A stretch of DNA of 64,000 nucleotides, taken from Sphingobium xanthum. GTDB taxonomy: Bacteria > Pseudomonadota > Alphaproteobacteria > Sphingomonadales > Sphingomonadaceae. Positions 42,901 to 51,673 of the stretch are shown here, piece after piece; within the stretch, counting starts at the first letter, position 1; every line of letters starts with the position of its first letter. The translations under genes were made by a program, and so were the position numbers. The notes beneath the pieces were generated by a model, which worked only from the letters and a program-made list of their open reading frames with translations, made no database searches and was not told the DNA's origin. The stretch is from the NCBI RefSeq assembly GCF_019737615.1, contig NZ_JAHKKS010000010.1, positions 1-64,000 of the forward strand. The letters are read 5' to 3'.

Positions 42901-45900
42901 TCGCCGGACTGGAAGGCGACGTTCTGTGCCACACCACGCAGCCGCAGGACCAGCGGGGTGGCGGTGAGGTTGGCCGCCGCGAAGGCGTCTTGCGCGGCCG
43001 GGAAGCGGTGGCTGGCCTCGCGGCCGAGGATCGGCACGGAAATCCCGGCCAGGCCGAACCGGCCGGGGTTGAGCGGCAACGTGCCGATGCTCGGGATTTT
43101 GGAGCCGGCGCTGTCATAGGCCAGATCGAGGACCCGATCGAGGCGCGTACTGCCACCTGTGAACGTGGCCGCCGCGCCGCCGATGGCGATGCCGAGTTCG
43201 CTCGCGATGGACGCCTTGGCAAGCGTGACGCCCGCCGTCATCGGTTGTCCGCTCGTCAGCCCTGCATTGAGCAGTGCGGCGAGATCGTTGACGCTGACAG
43301 CCCGGCCATCGGGCACCACGCCGGAACCACGCGCGATGGGTGGTAGCGCGCCAATGAAGGGCATGGCCGTTGCCGGCGCCAGTTCGAGGCTCGCCGCGCT
43401 GCCCCCGTGGCGCGTTTCGATGACGACAACGGACAAGGCCAGTGCGGTCGGGCGCGCCTTTTCCTTCGGGATGTCGGCTCTCATCCATTTGGACGATGCC
43501 GATCGTGCCACCTCTCGCACGGGCAGCCGCCCGGTTGCCGGGTCGAGCGTGGCTTCGACGCCATCAACGCTCAGCTTTTCGCCATTTGCCAGGCCGAGAT
43601 CGACGGCGATGTCGGCGACGAAGCGGGCGGGCGAGGCGAGGTGATCGTGAAACTCGGTGACCGATCGATCCCCGCGCAGGACCCAGCGGCTGCCCGCGAC
43701 CTGATGGGGCGCACGAGATGTTGTGGTCATGAACGCACCGGGCGGCTGCGCGATCTTGAATGTCGGCGCTGCCGCCGGGGAAGCGTTTTGCCGAAGATGG
43801 TTGAGCAGCGCGAGATCGTGTACATGGCCGAAGCTGTCTGCCGTTGCGAGGCCTGCGGGGTCCCGTGCGTCCAGCAGGGCCTCGATCTGGGCGCGGCTCA
43901 GCGTCACATCGTGGCTGTGACCTTGGGCGATGCTCGTCTTGAGCGTGATCGTGTCCGGGATCGCACCGCCCAGAAGAACGGAATCGATGAGCAGGTCATG
44001 GCCATGATCCACGGCTGCGCCAGCCAGCCGTGCCGGCACGAAGGGCAGGCAACGGGGATTGATCAGCTTTGGCTTGCGTTCGTTGGATGACACATAGAAG
44101 GCCATGGAGAGCGGCTTGCCCGGTACGTGCCCCTTGCCCGGGATGATGACGAGCAGCGGATAATTGCGGAACCAGCGCGTCGAATCGTCGCTGAAGACGA
44201 TGGGGTGATTGGTTTCCTGCCGGCCGCCGGCATGTCTCTGCCCTTGTTTGGTATTGCTGTGAAAATGCAGGTGGTGCTGGGCGCTCCGGCCGTTGTTGTC
44301 GATGTTGACGATGTGATTGCCCTGCACGACGCGATCACCCAGTTCGGCCTGCACGCTGCCTTGCGAGATGTGCAGATACTCGCTGAAGGTGAGTACGCGC
44401 TCCTCGTCGGTGCCCGGATCGACGGCGGGCGACCAGCGCGTGTGCAGGATGCCGACGGAGTTGGGCTCGTCCTTGTCGTCCGGGCGTTCCTCGCGGAAGT
44501 TCATGACGATGCCGTCGCGCGCGACGAGGCCGGGAACGCGCGGGATGTGATTGAAGTCGATGGCGTAGTGATTGTCGCTCTTCTGCTTCAACGTGTTGGC
44601 GTTGTCCCAGGCGACCGGATAGTGGCTGAAGATGCCGTGCGATCCCTGTCCGCACAGCCAGTTGTCATCCGCATCGTAGGGGAGCTTGAACGGGGAGTTT
44701 TCCGCGTCGAGACTGTCGTAGACGCCCGGCTTGTCGCGCCCGTCGTCGAAGTAGAAATACCATAGGAAGAAGAGGACGGCCGACGCCAGCAGGCCGAGCA
44801 GGATGGCCTGTATGTAGAACGCGATATTCGATGACTGCTCGAACATCGTGATGACCGTGCCGATCGTGGCCATGATCAGGACCACGATGAGGATCACGAT
44901 GATCGCGGTCTGAAGGTCTTCCTTGCCGGTGCTGAATTCCAGCTCGCCGACCAGCAGCGCCGTGATCAGCGCGCCCAGCACGGCGGCAGCGCCCAGGACG
45001 ATATTGGTCATGCGGTCGAGCCTGGCGCTCGGCACCCGGCCGATGAAAATAAGCGGCATGAGGAACAGTGCGGCGACGAAGAAGGCGACGACGATGACGA
45101 TCGATGCGATCACGGCGCCGGACATGTTTTCGAGCTGGAAATCCTCCCACGGCACGCAGATCGCGCAGATCATCCCGACGAACCAGCCCACCGGCAGCGC
45201 CAGCATCAGCAGGCGGCTCGGTGCCGCCTCGGGCGAACCGGATTCCTTGCCCAGCGCCATCGCATAGGAAAGCGAGCGCGCGAACTGGTAGGGCATGCGC
45301 CATTGGGTGACGTGGCTGATATAGCCCATCCAGCGCCGTGTAACCGAAAGGTACCAGTTGGACTTGGCGTGATGCTCGTGCAGCGAGCCGAGCAATCGCC
45401 AGACGATGTTCATCGCGAAGTCGGCCTGGTCGGTGAAGAACCAGTTCTTGGCGTCGAATTCCGGCATGCCCTGGGCCGGCATCGAGACATTCACCTTCTC
45501 GGCGAAGCCGGCGCGCACCACCGTCCGGGATATCTGCCAGATGAGGCCGAGCAGCATCATGATCCCGTCGAGCGGCCGCTGTGCGAAGGCGGCCGTGCGG
45601 ATCAGCTCCCAGAGCAGCGAGAAGCTCGCGAAGATGTTGGTGACGAGGTCGGTCGTCCAGATCGCGTCCGGCTTGGGATTGGGCACTGCCTGCGCCTCGA
45701 ACCGGGACGCGGGCGAATCCTCCGTCGCACCCTGCGGTCCCCCGATATCGACATTGACAGTCACATCGACCCGGAACCCCGCGCTTGCCCGCAACACTGT
45801 TCCGAAGCTTTCGTCAAACATTTGGATGACGAGCTGGAGCCGGTCGAGATTGGGACCCTGCATGAGGTCGAAGAGCTGGCCGATCGCGAGCCGCAGCTGC

Positions 45901-46478
45901 GCCTTGAGGTTCAGCGAGCGCAGCGCATCCTCGGCATCGTCGAGCAGCGCGAAGGCGGGGCGCAGCATGCGACGCAGGGCGACGGCCGAGCGCAGTGCGC
46001 GATGTGCTTCCATCGAACGCGGTCCATTGCGGACCGGGCGCTTGAGGGTGTCGATGACGCCCTCCAGTTCGCGCCGCAGGAAGGTAACCAGCGCGGACAA
46101 ATCGACCGGCGCCAGCAGGTCGATCGCGAGTTCCGCGCGCCGCTGAAGTACCACACGCCAGCTAGAGGGTGGCGTATCCTTGAGTGTGTCGAGCAGATCG
46201 ACGATCATCTTGTCGAAATTTTCGAAATTGCCCTCGGCCTTCGCCTTGAGCCCGGCGAAGGGTCCGCCCGCCGCGAACCACGGCCCGAAATAGTCGGCGG
46301 CGCGTCGGTCGATGCTCATGCGTTCCCAGAGCGCCTGCGAGACGTCGCTGCCGATAGTACCTGCGCCGAGAAGCGTCAGTACGCCGTCGGCGGCATTGTC
46401 GAAGCGCTGCTTCTGCGGGCCGGCCTCCAGTGCCTCCTCGAGGCGCTGCGGATGGAGGAGGATATGACCGAGTCCCAT
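39900..46478 (-). CDS. Giant membrane protein with M23 peptidase domain (2192 aa)
   Basis: The largest gene here. Residues 1-420 are mainly helical with mild hydrophobic patches. Five membrane helices lie at about 421-443, 453-480, 491-511, 522-545 and 551-577. Immediately after comes an M23/LytM-like domain (about 610-745): NHYAIDF (metal His637 and Asp641), YLHISQG, ELGDRVVQG and HHLHFH (His736/738). Next is a paired HxH module (GHSHDVTLSRAQIEALL to FGHVHDL, about 853-888). The last 1300 residues look beta-rich with several flagellar IN-like repeats and a GEPPPPPPSG linker. An odd number of helices would put the M23 part in the periplasm if the N-terminus is cytoplasmic. AGGAG precedes ATG 46,478, five bases after the previous stop. 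No close known counterpart is recognised. Confidence 0.8.
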   Translation of the reverse strand: MGLGHILLHPQRLEEALEAGPQKQRFDNAADGVLTLLGAGTIGSDVSQALWERMSIDRRAADYFGPWFAAGGPFAGLKAKAEGNFENFDKMIVDLLDTLKDTPPSSWRVVLQRRAELAIDLLAPVDLSALVTFLRRELEGVIDTLKRPVRNGPRSMEAHRALRSAVALRRMLRPAFALLDDAEDALRSLNLKAQLRLAIGQLFDLMQGPNLDRLQLVIQMFDESFGTVLRASAGFRVDVTVNVDIGGPQGATEDSPASRFEAQAVPNPKPDAIWTTDLVTNIFASFSLLWELIRTAAFAQRPLDGIMMLLGLIWQISRTVVRAGFAEKVNVSMPAQGMPEFDAKNWFFTDQADFAMNIVWRLLGSLHEHHAKSNWYLSVTRRWMGYISHVTQWRMPYQFARSLSYAMALGKESGSPEAAPSRLLMLALPVGWFVGMICAICVPWEDFQLENMSGAVIASIVIVVAFFVAALFLMPLIFIGRVPSARLDRMTNIVLGAAAVLGALITALLVGELEFSTGKEDLQTAIIVILIVVLIMATIGTVITMFEQSSNIAFYIQAILLGLLASAVLFFLWYFYFDDGRDKPGVYDSLDAENSPFKLPYDADDNWLCGQGSHGIFSHYPVAWDNANTLKQKSDNHYAIDFNHIPRVPGLVARDGIVMNFREERPDDKDEPNSVGILHTRWSPAVDPGTDEERVLTFSEYLHISQGSVQAELGDRVVQGNHIVNIDNNGRSAQHHLHFHSNTKQGQRHAGGRQETNHPIVFSDDSTRWFRNYPLLVIIPGKGHVPGKPLSMAFYVSSNERKPKLINPRCLPFVPARLAGAAVDHGHDLLIDSVLLGGAIPDTITLKTSIAQGHSHDVTLSRAQIEALLDARDPAGLATADSFGHVHDLALLNHLRQNASPAAAPTFKIAQPPGAFMTTTSRAPHQVAGSRWVLRGDRSVTEFHDHLASPARFVADIAVDLGLANGEKLSVDGVEATLDPATGRLPVREVARSASSKWMRADIPKEKARPTALALSVVVIETRHGGSAASLELAPATAMPFIGALPPIARGSGVVPDGRAVSVNDLAALLNAGLTSGQPMTAGVTLAKASIASELGIAIGGAAATFTGGSTRLDRVLDLAYDSAGSKIPSIGTLPLNPGRFGLAGISVPILGREASHRFPAAQDAFAAANLTATPLVLRLRGVAQNVAFQSGDTTATLIARRINLQAEGVRASDEGGDIIVETIDGGTDATIAIEKKLANGDPGLRLAALAGTSPTGNGLVSCSAIALAQLARQIELAQAAATLPYDPAVVTPAATVNGDRIVVSVGAGHTISIDDFQLAGPSPAFTFTPVATPGVQLQTEPIAGPVRLLGMSWVDFLIDGARVRVPLDTERARLELPLLSDLPRAGDRLAVAVNGAAPVEIVFDGTQTSVAAVAELIAAGLADCTVRLSYRLALRDAFRGEPPPPPPSGSSVPAPVSLTDSTGLKQMGFLRPVSATDIRRIGFLTKDAKNRDGLALMPDDPAASAAWQFAAPPTETGDLDPSILTIADGGPGAAFTLSTTGGWQIACTRDAGGDPFGLAAAAPSASIVSSVGGATYAWNGTALRMAVKLNHPVTNQVGGTQITLHAQPAVLQGVRGVTPLMPGTRHLTIEVQSPGGTARSYDVDLSPLDLVEALPGLETEVAAATNVAAAINAAVPGVRAWVVDQTASVKKPTFPTPLLHIETEGAGSGWRLRAGPLELAGLLGLAVENAAAGAATLEASGTGDVADAAAVTRAELLAMFERAARLATVRPGPVAARSAVSKATTAAIAANVYGARSKGAEKDLFMRLESKTVGLASSLQCIEHAGRGPAFPTDEVQAPACRAAVVIPPFAGPLTLNGDLPIEFNAALPASTVLAPTLVSVSFPNGSYTAQQIADRINAAIAPTGVGTARLFPDGAIVVETQRAGTLGAVNLPAAGPTRAVADVLLGAGISLAARGWPDAGSAEAGKDLLAGFAGRRGAAASPAEWRLESTKGNVTIQVAVNDTPDKLAEKLNQQFALAGANQIGVAGFFDGILFIESTVDPLTLKVNGTELKPVDPDQDRPWLTPERALDPSCDLRRTAEIRTVRVARSHVPDFDPAALDDWGWLRHPIDSASGDPVTFIHLPLGRYGLNLRSDGGKASANDAAVERVAAASATSELVYIVRFGISVTGGTPWGYRRLQDGSLVEEWTFS

Positions 46479-46483
46479 CGCTC

Positions 46484-49400
46484 CTATCCCACAGCGACCG
46501 AGGCGCTGACCGAGACCGAGGCCTTGCCGCCGCCAGTGTCCTGGAGCGGAATAGCGCGTAGCACGGCATCGAATGCGGCCTCGACCTTCTTCACCTCCAC
46601 GGTGAGGCCGCCCGCCAGCGCCGCGATGGCCGCGTCGCTCAGCTCGCGGATATCCGCTGGGAGATCGAACAGCGGAAGCACGTCGGCCATCAGCGCCTCG
46701 AACGTCGGATCGAGCTCGCCCGAAATCACGGTGCTGGGATCGAGCTGGAGCAGCCGCTGCACGGCACCTTGATACTGAACGTCGAGCGCGCTGATCTGGT
46801 CAGCCGGGATGATGCGATCGAGCTCGAAAAGCCCTTGCACCGTCTGATTGACCCCGTCGATTGCCGTTCCCAGCCCATCCAGCGGCAGGCTTTCGACGCC
46901 GCCCTGAACGCGCCCGACGATGGCATCGACCGGGTCGCTGATTGGCGCGAGATCGAAATTGCGCAACTGATCCACCAAAGTGTCGAGGCTACCGACCACG
47001 CCACCCACGCCCTGCGCGCCGGTGATCGAGTCCATCTTCGCGTGAGCCGCGCCGATCAGGGCGGCGAGACCGCCTGCCATCGCGGCAAGATAGGGTGAGA
47101 TGGCCGCGAGCGCGGCATTAAGTGCGAGCAGCGGCTCGCGCACGGCTTCCTCCAGCGCCGGTCGGATGGCGTCCTTGAGCGCCGGGATGGTAGCGGGCCG
47201 TTGCATCAGCGGATCGAGCACGCTGCCGCCGTCGATGATCTCGGCGAGCTGATAGTCCTCCAGTCTCTCGAACAGGGCGCCGGCGACCTCGTCGATATCG
47301 TCGCGGACGCGCTTCCAGCTTTCCAGCGACGCGCGAAAGGCGGCATGCGCGGCTCTAGTTTCGGGATCGTCGGCAAGCCCTGTCACGGCGGCGGACAAGG
47401 CGCCGAGCTGGGCATGTCCGGCAAGCGCCATCACGCCCGCATCGGCCTGGCGTAGTGCCGGAACCAGCCGCCCCGCGATCGCATCGCGCCGGCTGCGCGC
47501 ATTGGCCGCCGCGACGGCGTCGAAGGCGGCCGAAAGGTCGGCAATGGCGAGCGGATCGAGCCGGTCCAGCGCTTCCTCGACGAAATCCCGAACTGCCTGT
47601 TCGCCATCGCCCGGTGAGGAAAACAGCGCGGCCGCATCGGTCAGCACATCGCGCAGATCATGAGCGAGATCGATATAGGTCGTGACCTCCGTGACGATGT
47701 CCGTGATGCCTTCGAACACATCGTTGAAATGCGAGGCGTCGAGTACGTTCGCGATCGCCTCGTCGATGGCGGCATTGACCGGTTTCAGGAGATTGCCGGG
47801 GCGCACCGCGTCCAGCGCGCCTGTCGTCTCGTCGAGCGCCGCCCGCAGCGGGGCCAGGATTTTGGCGGAATCGATCACATTGGCGCGCGCGGCGAGCGAG
47901 GCGAGTTCGCTCTGCAATGCGCGGAACAACTGGCTCGGCGCGAAGCCCTCCAGCTCGCCGCGCAGGCTCGCGAAGGGCGCCCCGAGCGACGCCGCGATAA
48001 TGACGCTCGGGTGGAACTTCTCGATCCGCATCTTGAGTTCTTCGAGGCCCTTGTCCACTTCGCGCAGGGCCACCGCGATACCGCCCGAGGCCGCCTCGCT
48101 TGCCTTGCTGACCTGGACGGCAACCTCGTTCTCGACATCGATTCCGGTGAGATAATCGACCGCTTCGCGCAGCGGCGGCTTGACTGGATCGGGAATATTC
48201 TTCGGGTCGATCTGGCGCACCTTGTCTTCGAGCTCGCCGAGGAGATTGACGACTTCGTCAGCGGCGCCGGACAGGTCGACTTGCGAGAGCGCCCCGAGAC
48301 ATTGCTCGAACAGGTCTGCGACTTCCTGAAGCGCGGCGGCGACCTGCGGATCGCCGATGAGCTCGGCAGCCGCTTCCATTTTTTCGCGGATCGGCTCTAT
48401 GAGGGACGAGGGATCGAAATTGCCGCTGACGTCCGAAATCGCTCCGATGGCCTGCACGATCGCCGCGCGTACCGGCGCTACGGCCGGCTCGACGATATCA
48501 TCGGCAAACGCCTGCAACTGTGCGGGCACATCGGTCAGCGCTGTCTCGACAGCCTCGAGATCGAACGCGGCAACGGCGGCGGCCACGGCATCGTCCACGG
48601 GTTGGAGCAGGTCCGTAATGGCGTCCCGCACGGCCTCTCGACCTGCCTCGGCGGCAGCAACTGCCTCGTCGATGGCGTCGCGCAGCGCGCCGAGCGCGTC
48701 CGTCAGAGTGCTGAGATCGAACTCGGTGATCGCCTGAGCGACGTCGGCCAGCGGGTTGTCGCCCGCCGGCGGAATCTCGGCGATCATCGAACGGACCCGC
48801 GACATGATCGGCCCGATCGTGAGCGGCGGTTCCGCAGCGCGCACGGCAGCAAGCCGCGCCTGTATCAGATCATTGGGCAGTTCCCGCAGGGCACTGAACG
48901 GGCCGCGGTCCGCATTGAGCGCGGTCGCCAGCGCGCCGAGCGTGTCGCGCACGGCTTCGCGCGCGGTGTTTGGTACGTCCGGCAAGGCGAGAGCCTGCGC
49001 CTGCGCGACCAGCTGCGGCATATTTGCCGCCGCCGCATGGATGCGGTCGCTCGCGTCGATCAGCGGTTGCGCGACGCGCGTCGTCGGCAGATCGAGGATC
49101 CGGGCGAGCAGCCCCAGCGTTCGCCCCAGGCTCGTGGCGAGCTCCGGGCCGGATTTGCCGCGCCAGCTTTCAATCGTCGCCAGCGGCTCCAGCAGATCGT
49201 CGATCAGCGGCACCGGCATGAAGCGGACCAGCGGTGTCTGGAAGCCCTGCGCCGCGCGCAGCAGCCGATCGAGCAGAGTCGGTGCGTCGAACGGGCCTAT
49301 CTGTTGAAGAACCAAGCGCGCCTGAACCGCCGCAGCCTTGATTTCCTCGATCGTCGGCTTCTGCTGTTGCGGCAGAGCCGTAGCGCCCGGCATGCCCTGC

Positions 49401-49780
49401 GGCCCGCCATGCTGGCGGCCGGTCGCGATCGTCAGGCCCGCCCGCAGCAGCTCGACAATGCCACCGATGCTGCCCGTTGCCGAGACCTGTATCCGGGCAT
49501 GCAGACCGGTGATCGGCGCCAGCACGGGAAGCAGCGCATCCGCCGTGTCGAAGGAAAGCAGCCCGGGGAGTGACTGAAGCCGTGTCGCAAGCTCGCCGAT
49601 CCCCTCCAGGCCTGCCGGCAAGGGCAGGGTCGCGATCGACTGGCGGAGATTGACGAGGACATCTGGCCCATCCTGCAGGGCGCCCACGGCATCGACGATC
49701 GAGCCCAGGCTTCCCATGCTGGCGGACATATCGACCTGCACCGACAAGAGGCCATCGAGAGAGTCGAGGAGCCCCGCCAT
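46484..49780 (-). CDS. 1098-aa helical protein, tape-measure candidate
   Basis: A long acidic, alanine-, leucine- and aspartate-rich protein predicted almost wholly helical, with many amphipathic heptads (for example DALGALRDAIDEAVAAAEAG). No membrane helix or enzymatic motif is visible. Such composition fits a tail tape-measure protein, which sets tube length, and the position after the fibre-like genes agrees with that of Afp14/Pvc14-type genes. It lacks the hydrophobic patch often seen in phage tape measures. The alternative is a scaffold for the giant protein that follows. A GGAG lies before ATG 49,780. Confidence 0.55.
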   Translation of the reverse strand: MAGLLDSLDGLLSVQVDMSASMGSLGSIVDAVGALQDGPDVLVNLRQSIATLPLPAGLEGIGELATRLQSLPGLLSFDTADALLPVLAPITGLHARIQVSATGSIGGIVELLRAGLTIATGRQHGGPQGMPGATALPQQQKPTIEEIKAAAVQARLVLQQIGPFDAPTLLDRLLRAAQGFQTPLVRFMPVPLIDDLLEPLATIESWRGKSGPELATSLGRTLGLLARILDLPTTRVAQPLIDASDRIHAAAANMPQLVAQAQALALPDVPNTAREAVRDTLGALATALNADRGPFSALRELPNDLIQARLAAVRAAEPPLTIGPIMSRVRSMIAEIPPAGDNPLADVAQAITEFDLSTLTDALGALRDAIDEAVAAAEAGREAVRDAITDLLQPVDDAVAAAVAAFDLEAVETALTDVPAQLQAFADDIVEPAVAPVRAAIVQAIGAISDVSGNFDPSSLIEPIREKMEAAAELIGDPQVAAALQEVADLFEQCLGALSQVDLSGAADEVVNLLGELEDKVRQIDPKNIPDPVKPPLREAVDYLTGIDVENEVAVQVSKASEAASGGIAVALREVDKGLEELKMRIEKFHPSVIIAASLGAPFASLRGELEGFAPSQLFRALQSELASLAARANVIDSAKILAPLRAALDETTGALDAVRPGNLLKPVNAAIDEAIANVLDASHFNDVFEGITDIVTEVTTYIDLAHDLRDVLTDAAALFSSPGDGEQAVRDFVEEALDRLDPLAIADLSAAFDAVAAANARSRRDAIAGRLVPALRQADAGVMALAGHAQLGALSAAVTGLADDPETRAAHAAFRASLESWKRVRDDIDEVAGALFERLEDYQLAEIIDGGSVLDPLMQRPATIPALKDAIRPALEEAVREPLLALNAALAAISPYLAAMAGGLAALIGAAHAKMDSITGAQGVGGVVGSLDTLVDQLRNFDLAPISDPVDAIVGRVQGGVESLPLDGLGTAIDGVNQTVQGLFELDRIIPADQISALDVQYQGAVQRLLQLDPSTVISGELDPTFEALMADVLPLFDLPADIRELSDAAIAALAGGLTVEVKKVEAAFDAVLRAIPLQDTGGGKASVSVSASVAVG

Positions 49781-49783
49781 TGT

Positions 49784-51673
49784 CTAGCTCCGCGCCGACC
49801 AGGGGTCGTAGATGAGCAACGCATCCGAGACCGTCAGCCGGACATCGCGGCGGCAGGCGAACCGGAGCGAGAATGGTCCATCCGCCTCGGCGATCTGGGT
49901 CATCAGGGCCGTATGGGTCGGCGCAAGCGCGACCCATCGCAGCGAAAAGGCCGCGGGCCGGTGCTTGCCGACCACATCGACGAGATCGCCGTTCAGAAGG
50001 CCTGCGGGGCCGTGCAGATCGAGCGCGCGGAGCGGGGCTGGCTCGCCCGTCACCGGATCGATCTCATCCACCCACGCGCCCACCAGCGGCGCGGCAATCG
50101 TTTCCGACCAGCTGCCGCCATTATCCTCGGACAGCAGCGCGCCGTGCGGAAGCGTGCCAGGCTCGATCGCGAGCAGGAAAGCGCCATGAGCCGCTTCGAG
50201 GACCAGCCACAGCCGTTCGGCGTGAGGCGGCGGTGGAGGCGGCGCGCCGGTCCAGGCGGCGCCATGCCAGGTCATGTCGAGGTCGGCATGCAGGGGGATG
50301 CTGACCGGCACGCCATATCGGGCGGCCGGCGCGCGATTGTTACCACCATAGAGGCTGACGAGCAGCTCGCCTTCGCCTTCGCTCCGTCCGAAGGCGCCCA
50401 GTCGGGACAGCGGCAACAGCTGCTCGGCCTGCGTGAACGTGAAGGGGATGGCGACCCGGCGCCCCGGTACGAGCCGATAGCCGGCGCGGGGAATACCCGC
50501 GGGAAACCTCACGGCGTCGAGCGGCCGCGCGCTGCCGTAGCGGCCGTCGATGGCGAAACTCAGCCCAATGGGCCGGAGGCCAACCGGGAGGTCGAACGCC
50601 AACTCCGCGAAGCCGGCGGATAGGTCGAGCGGCGCGGGGCCTGCCAGCGGCCTGCGGATATAGCGCAGGACTGGGCGTGGGAGAGCGAGCAGCACCTTGC
50701 CGCCTGTGGAACTAGCGATCGAGAGCTGGATGCCGAGATCGTCGCCCTGCGCATTCGCAAGCGCCGCTTTGGCCGCAGCGCGGAACGCAGGTGTCAGATC
50801 GGTGTCGCTGCGCGCGGCCGGCAGTTCGCCGGGGTAGGAGGCGACCACCGCAGGCGCCGAGCCATGCGCGAGCAGGCTGAACTCGACATCCTCCGGGCGG
50901 GTCCGGAAGACGGCGACGACCTCACTGGCCTGCCACCCCGCGAACGGCGCCGCTTCGTTTGGAAGGCCGCTTGTGGCCGTTGTTCCCGTGCCCGCCACGC
51001 CGAGCGAGAGACGAAAGTTGCGGCCAGCAAGCAGTGGCGAGAAGGAGGCGGTGACGGGGAGCGATCCGCCGGTCGGCGCGCCAAGATCCAGAAAAGCGCC
51101 GCCGAGCGCCGGGCCGTAGCCCATCCTGCCCCCGCCGGGCATGGCGAACTCGGGCGCCGCTGCTACCGGTGGCCCAGCCGAATTGCCTTCGAGAGGCTGT
51201 GCCAGCACATGCAGGAAGACATTGCCCACGCCCGTCGGAACAGGACCCGCCGTCGTCTCTCCCCCAGCGTCGCGAAAGGCGACGTGCGACGCGCTATTGC
51301 CCAGAACCTTGCCGCTCTCGCTCAGCCTGAAGCCCTTGAACTCGACGCGGCTCAAAGCGCCCGAGGTGCCAGCCGGCTGTTGCAGCCGCAGATCGACCCG
51401 GCCCGATCCTGGAGACCCGCTAACCTGACAATCCGTCAGCCCGCCCGCCACGGCCAGGCTCGCGCTTTCCACCTCGATCTCGTCCATGCCGGGTAGCAGG
51501 GGCACCGGGATCGGTTCGAGGAATGGGACGCCGGGCTCGACCTCGCGCGGCGACAGCCCCGCCGGCGTCGAATCCATGATGAGGAAGGGCGCGTCCAGCA
51601 CGCTCAGCAGGAGCGTCGCGCTGGCAAAAGCGCCGATGCCGGATTGTTGCGTGGGGCCGGTTGCCACGATCAT
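49784..51673 (-). CDS. 629-aa beta-rich contractile-system protein, unknown
   Basis: A large protein with no recognised domain. It is rich in Gly, Ala, Pro and Val, with alternating hydrophobic strands (MDEIEVESASLAVAGGL, RLRPTHTAL-like stretches) and a GAPPPPPPHAERLWLVLE linker near residue 490. Start and stop coupling (ATGA with the upstream gene) makes it part of the operon. It may be a receptor-binding or outer baseplate protein by position; no residue-level evidence supports that. Confidence 0.7.
   Translation of the reverse strand: MIVATGPTQQSGIGAFASATLLLSVLDAPFLIMDSTPAGLSPREVEPGVPFLEPIPVPLLPGMDEIEVESASLAVAGGLTDCQVSGSPGSGRVDLRLQQPAGTSGALSRVEFKGFRLSESGKVLGNSASHVAFRDAGGETTAGPVPTGVGNVFLHVLAQPLEGNSAGPPVAAAPEFAMPGGGRMGYGPALGGAFLDLGAPTGGSLPVTASFSPLLAGRNFRLSLGVAGTGTTATSGLPNEAAPFAGWQASEVVAVFRTRPEDVEFSLLAHGSAPAVVASYPGELPAARSDTDLTPAFRAAAKAALANAQGDDLGIQLSIASSTGGKVLLALPRPVLRYIRRPLAGPAPLDLSAGFAELAFDLPVGLRPIGLSFAIDGRYGSARPLDAVRFPAGIPRAGYRLVPGRRVAIPFTFTQAEQLLPLSRLGAFGRSEGEGELLVSLYGGNNRAPAARYGVPVSIPLHADLDMTWHGAAWTGAPPPPPPHAERLWLVLEAAHGAFLLAIEPGTLPHGALLSEDNGGSWSETIAAPLVGAWVDEIDPVTGEPAPLRALDLHGPAGLLNGDLVDVVGKHRPAAFSLRWVALAPTHTALMTQIAEADGPFSLRFACRRDVRLTVSDALLIYDPWSARS

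Noticed and set aside
39900..46478. Flagellar protein, because of IN-like repeats
   Set aside because: No other flagellar gene nearby and the M23/membrane part has no flagellar counterpart; only the repeat pattern is shared.
47660..49573. 637-codon plus-strand open frame
   Set aside because: Antisense of the 1098-residue gene, with Arg/His-rich low-information sequence.
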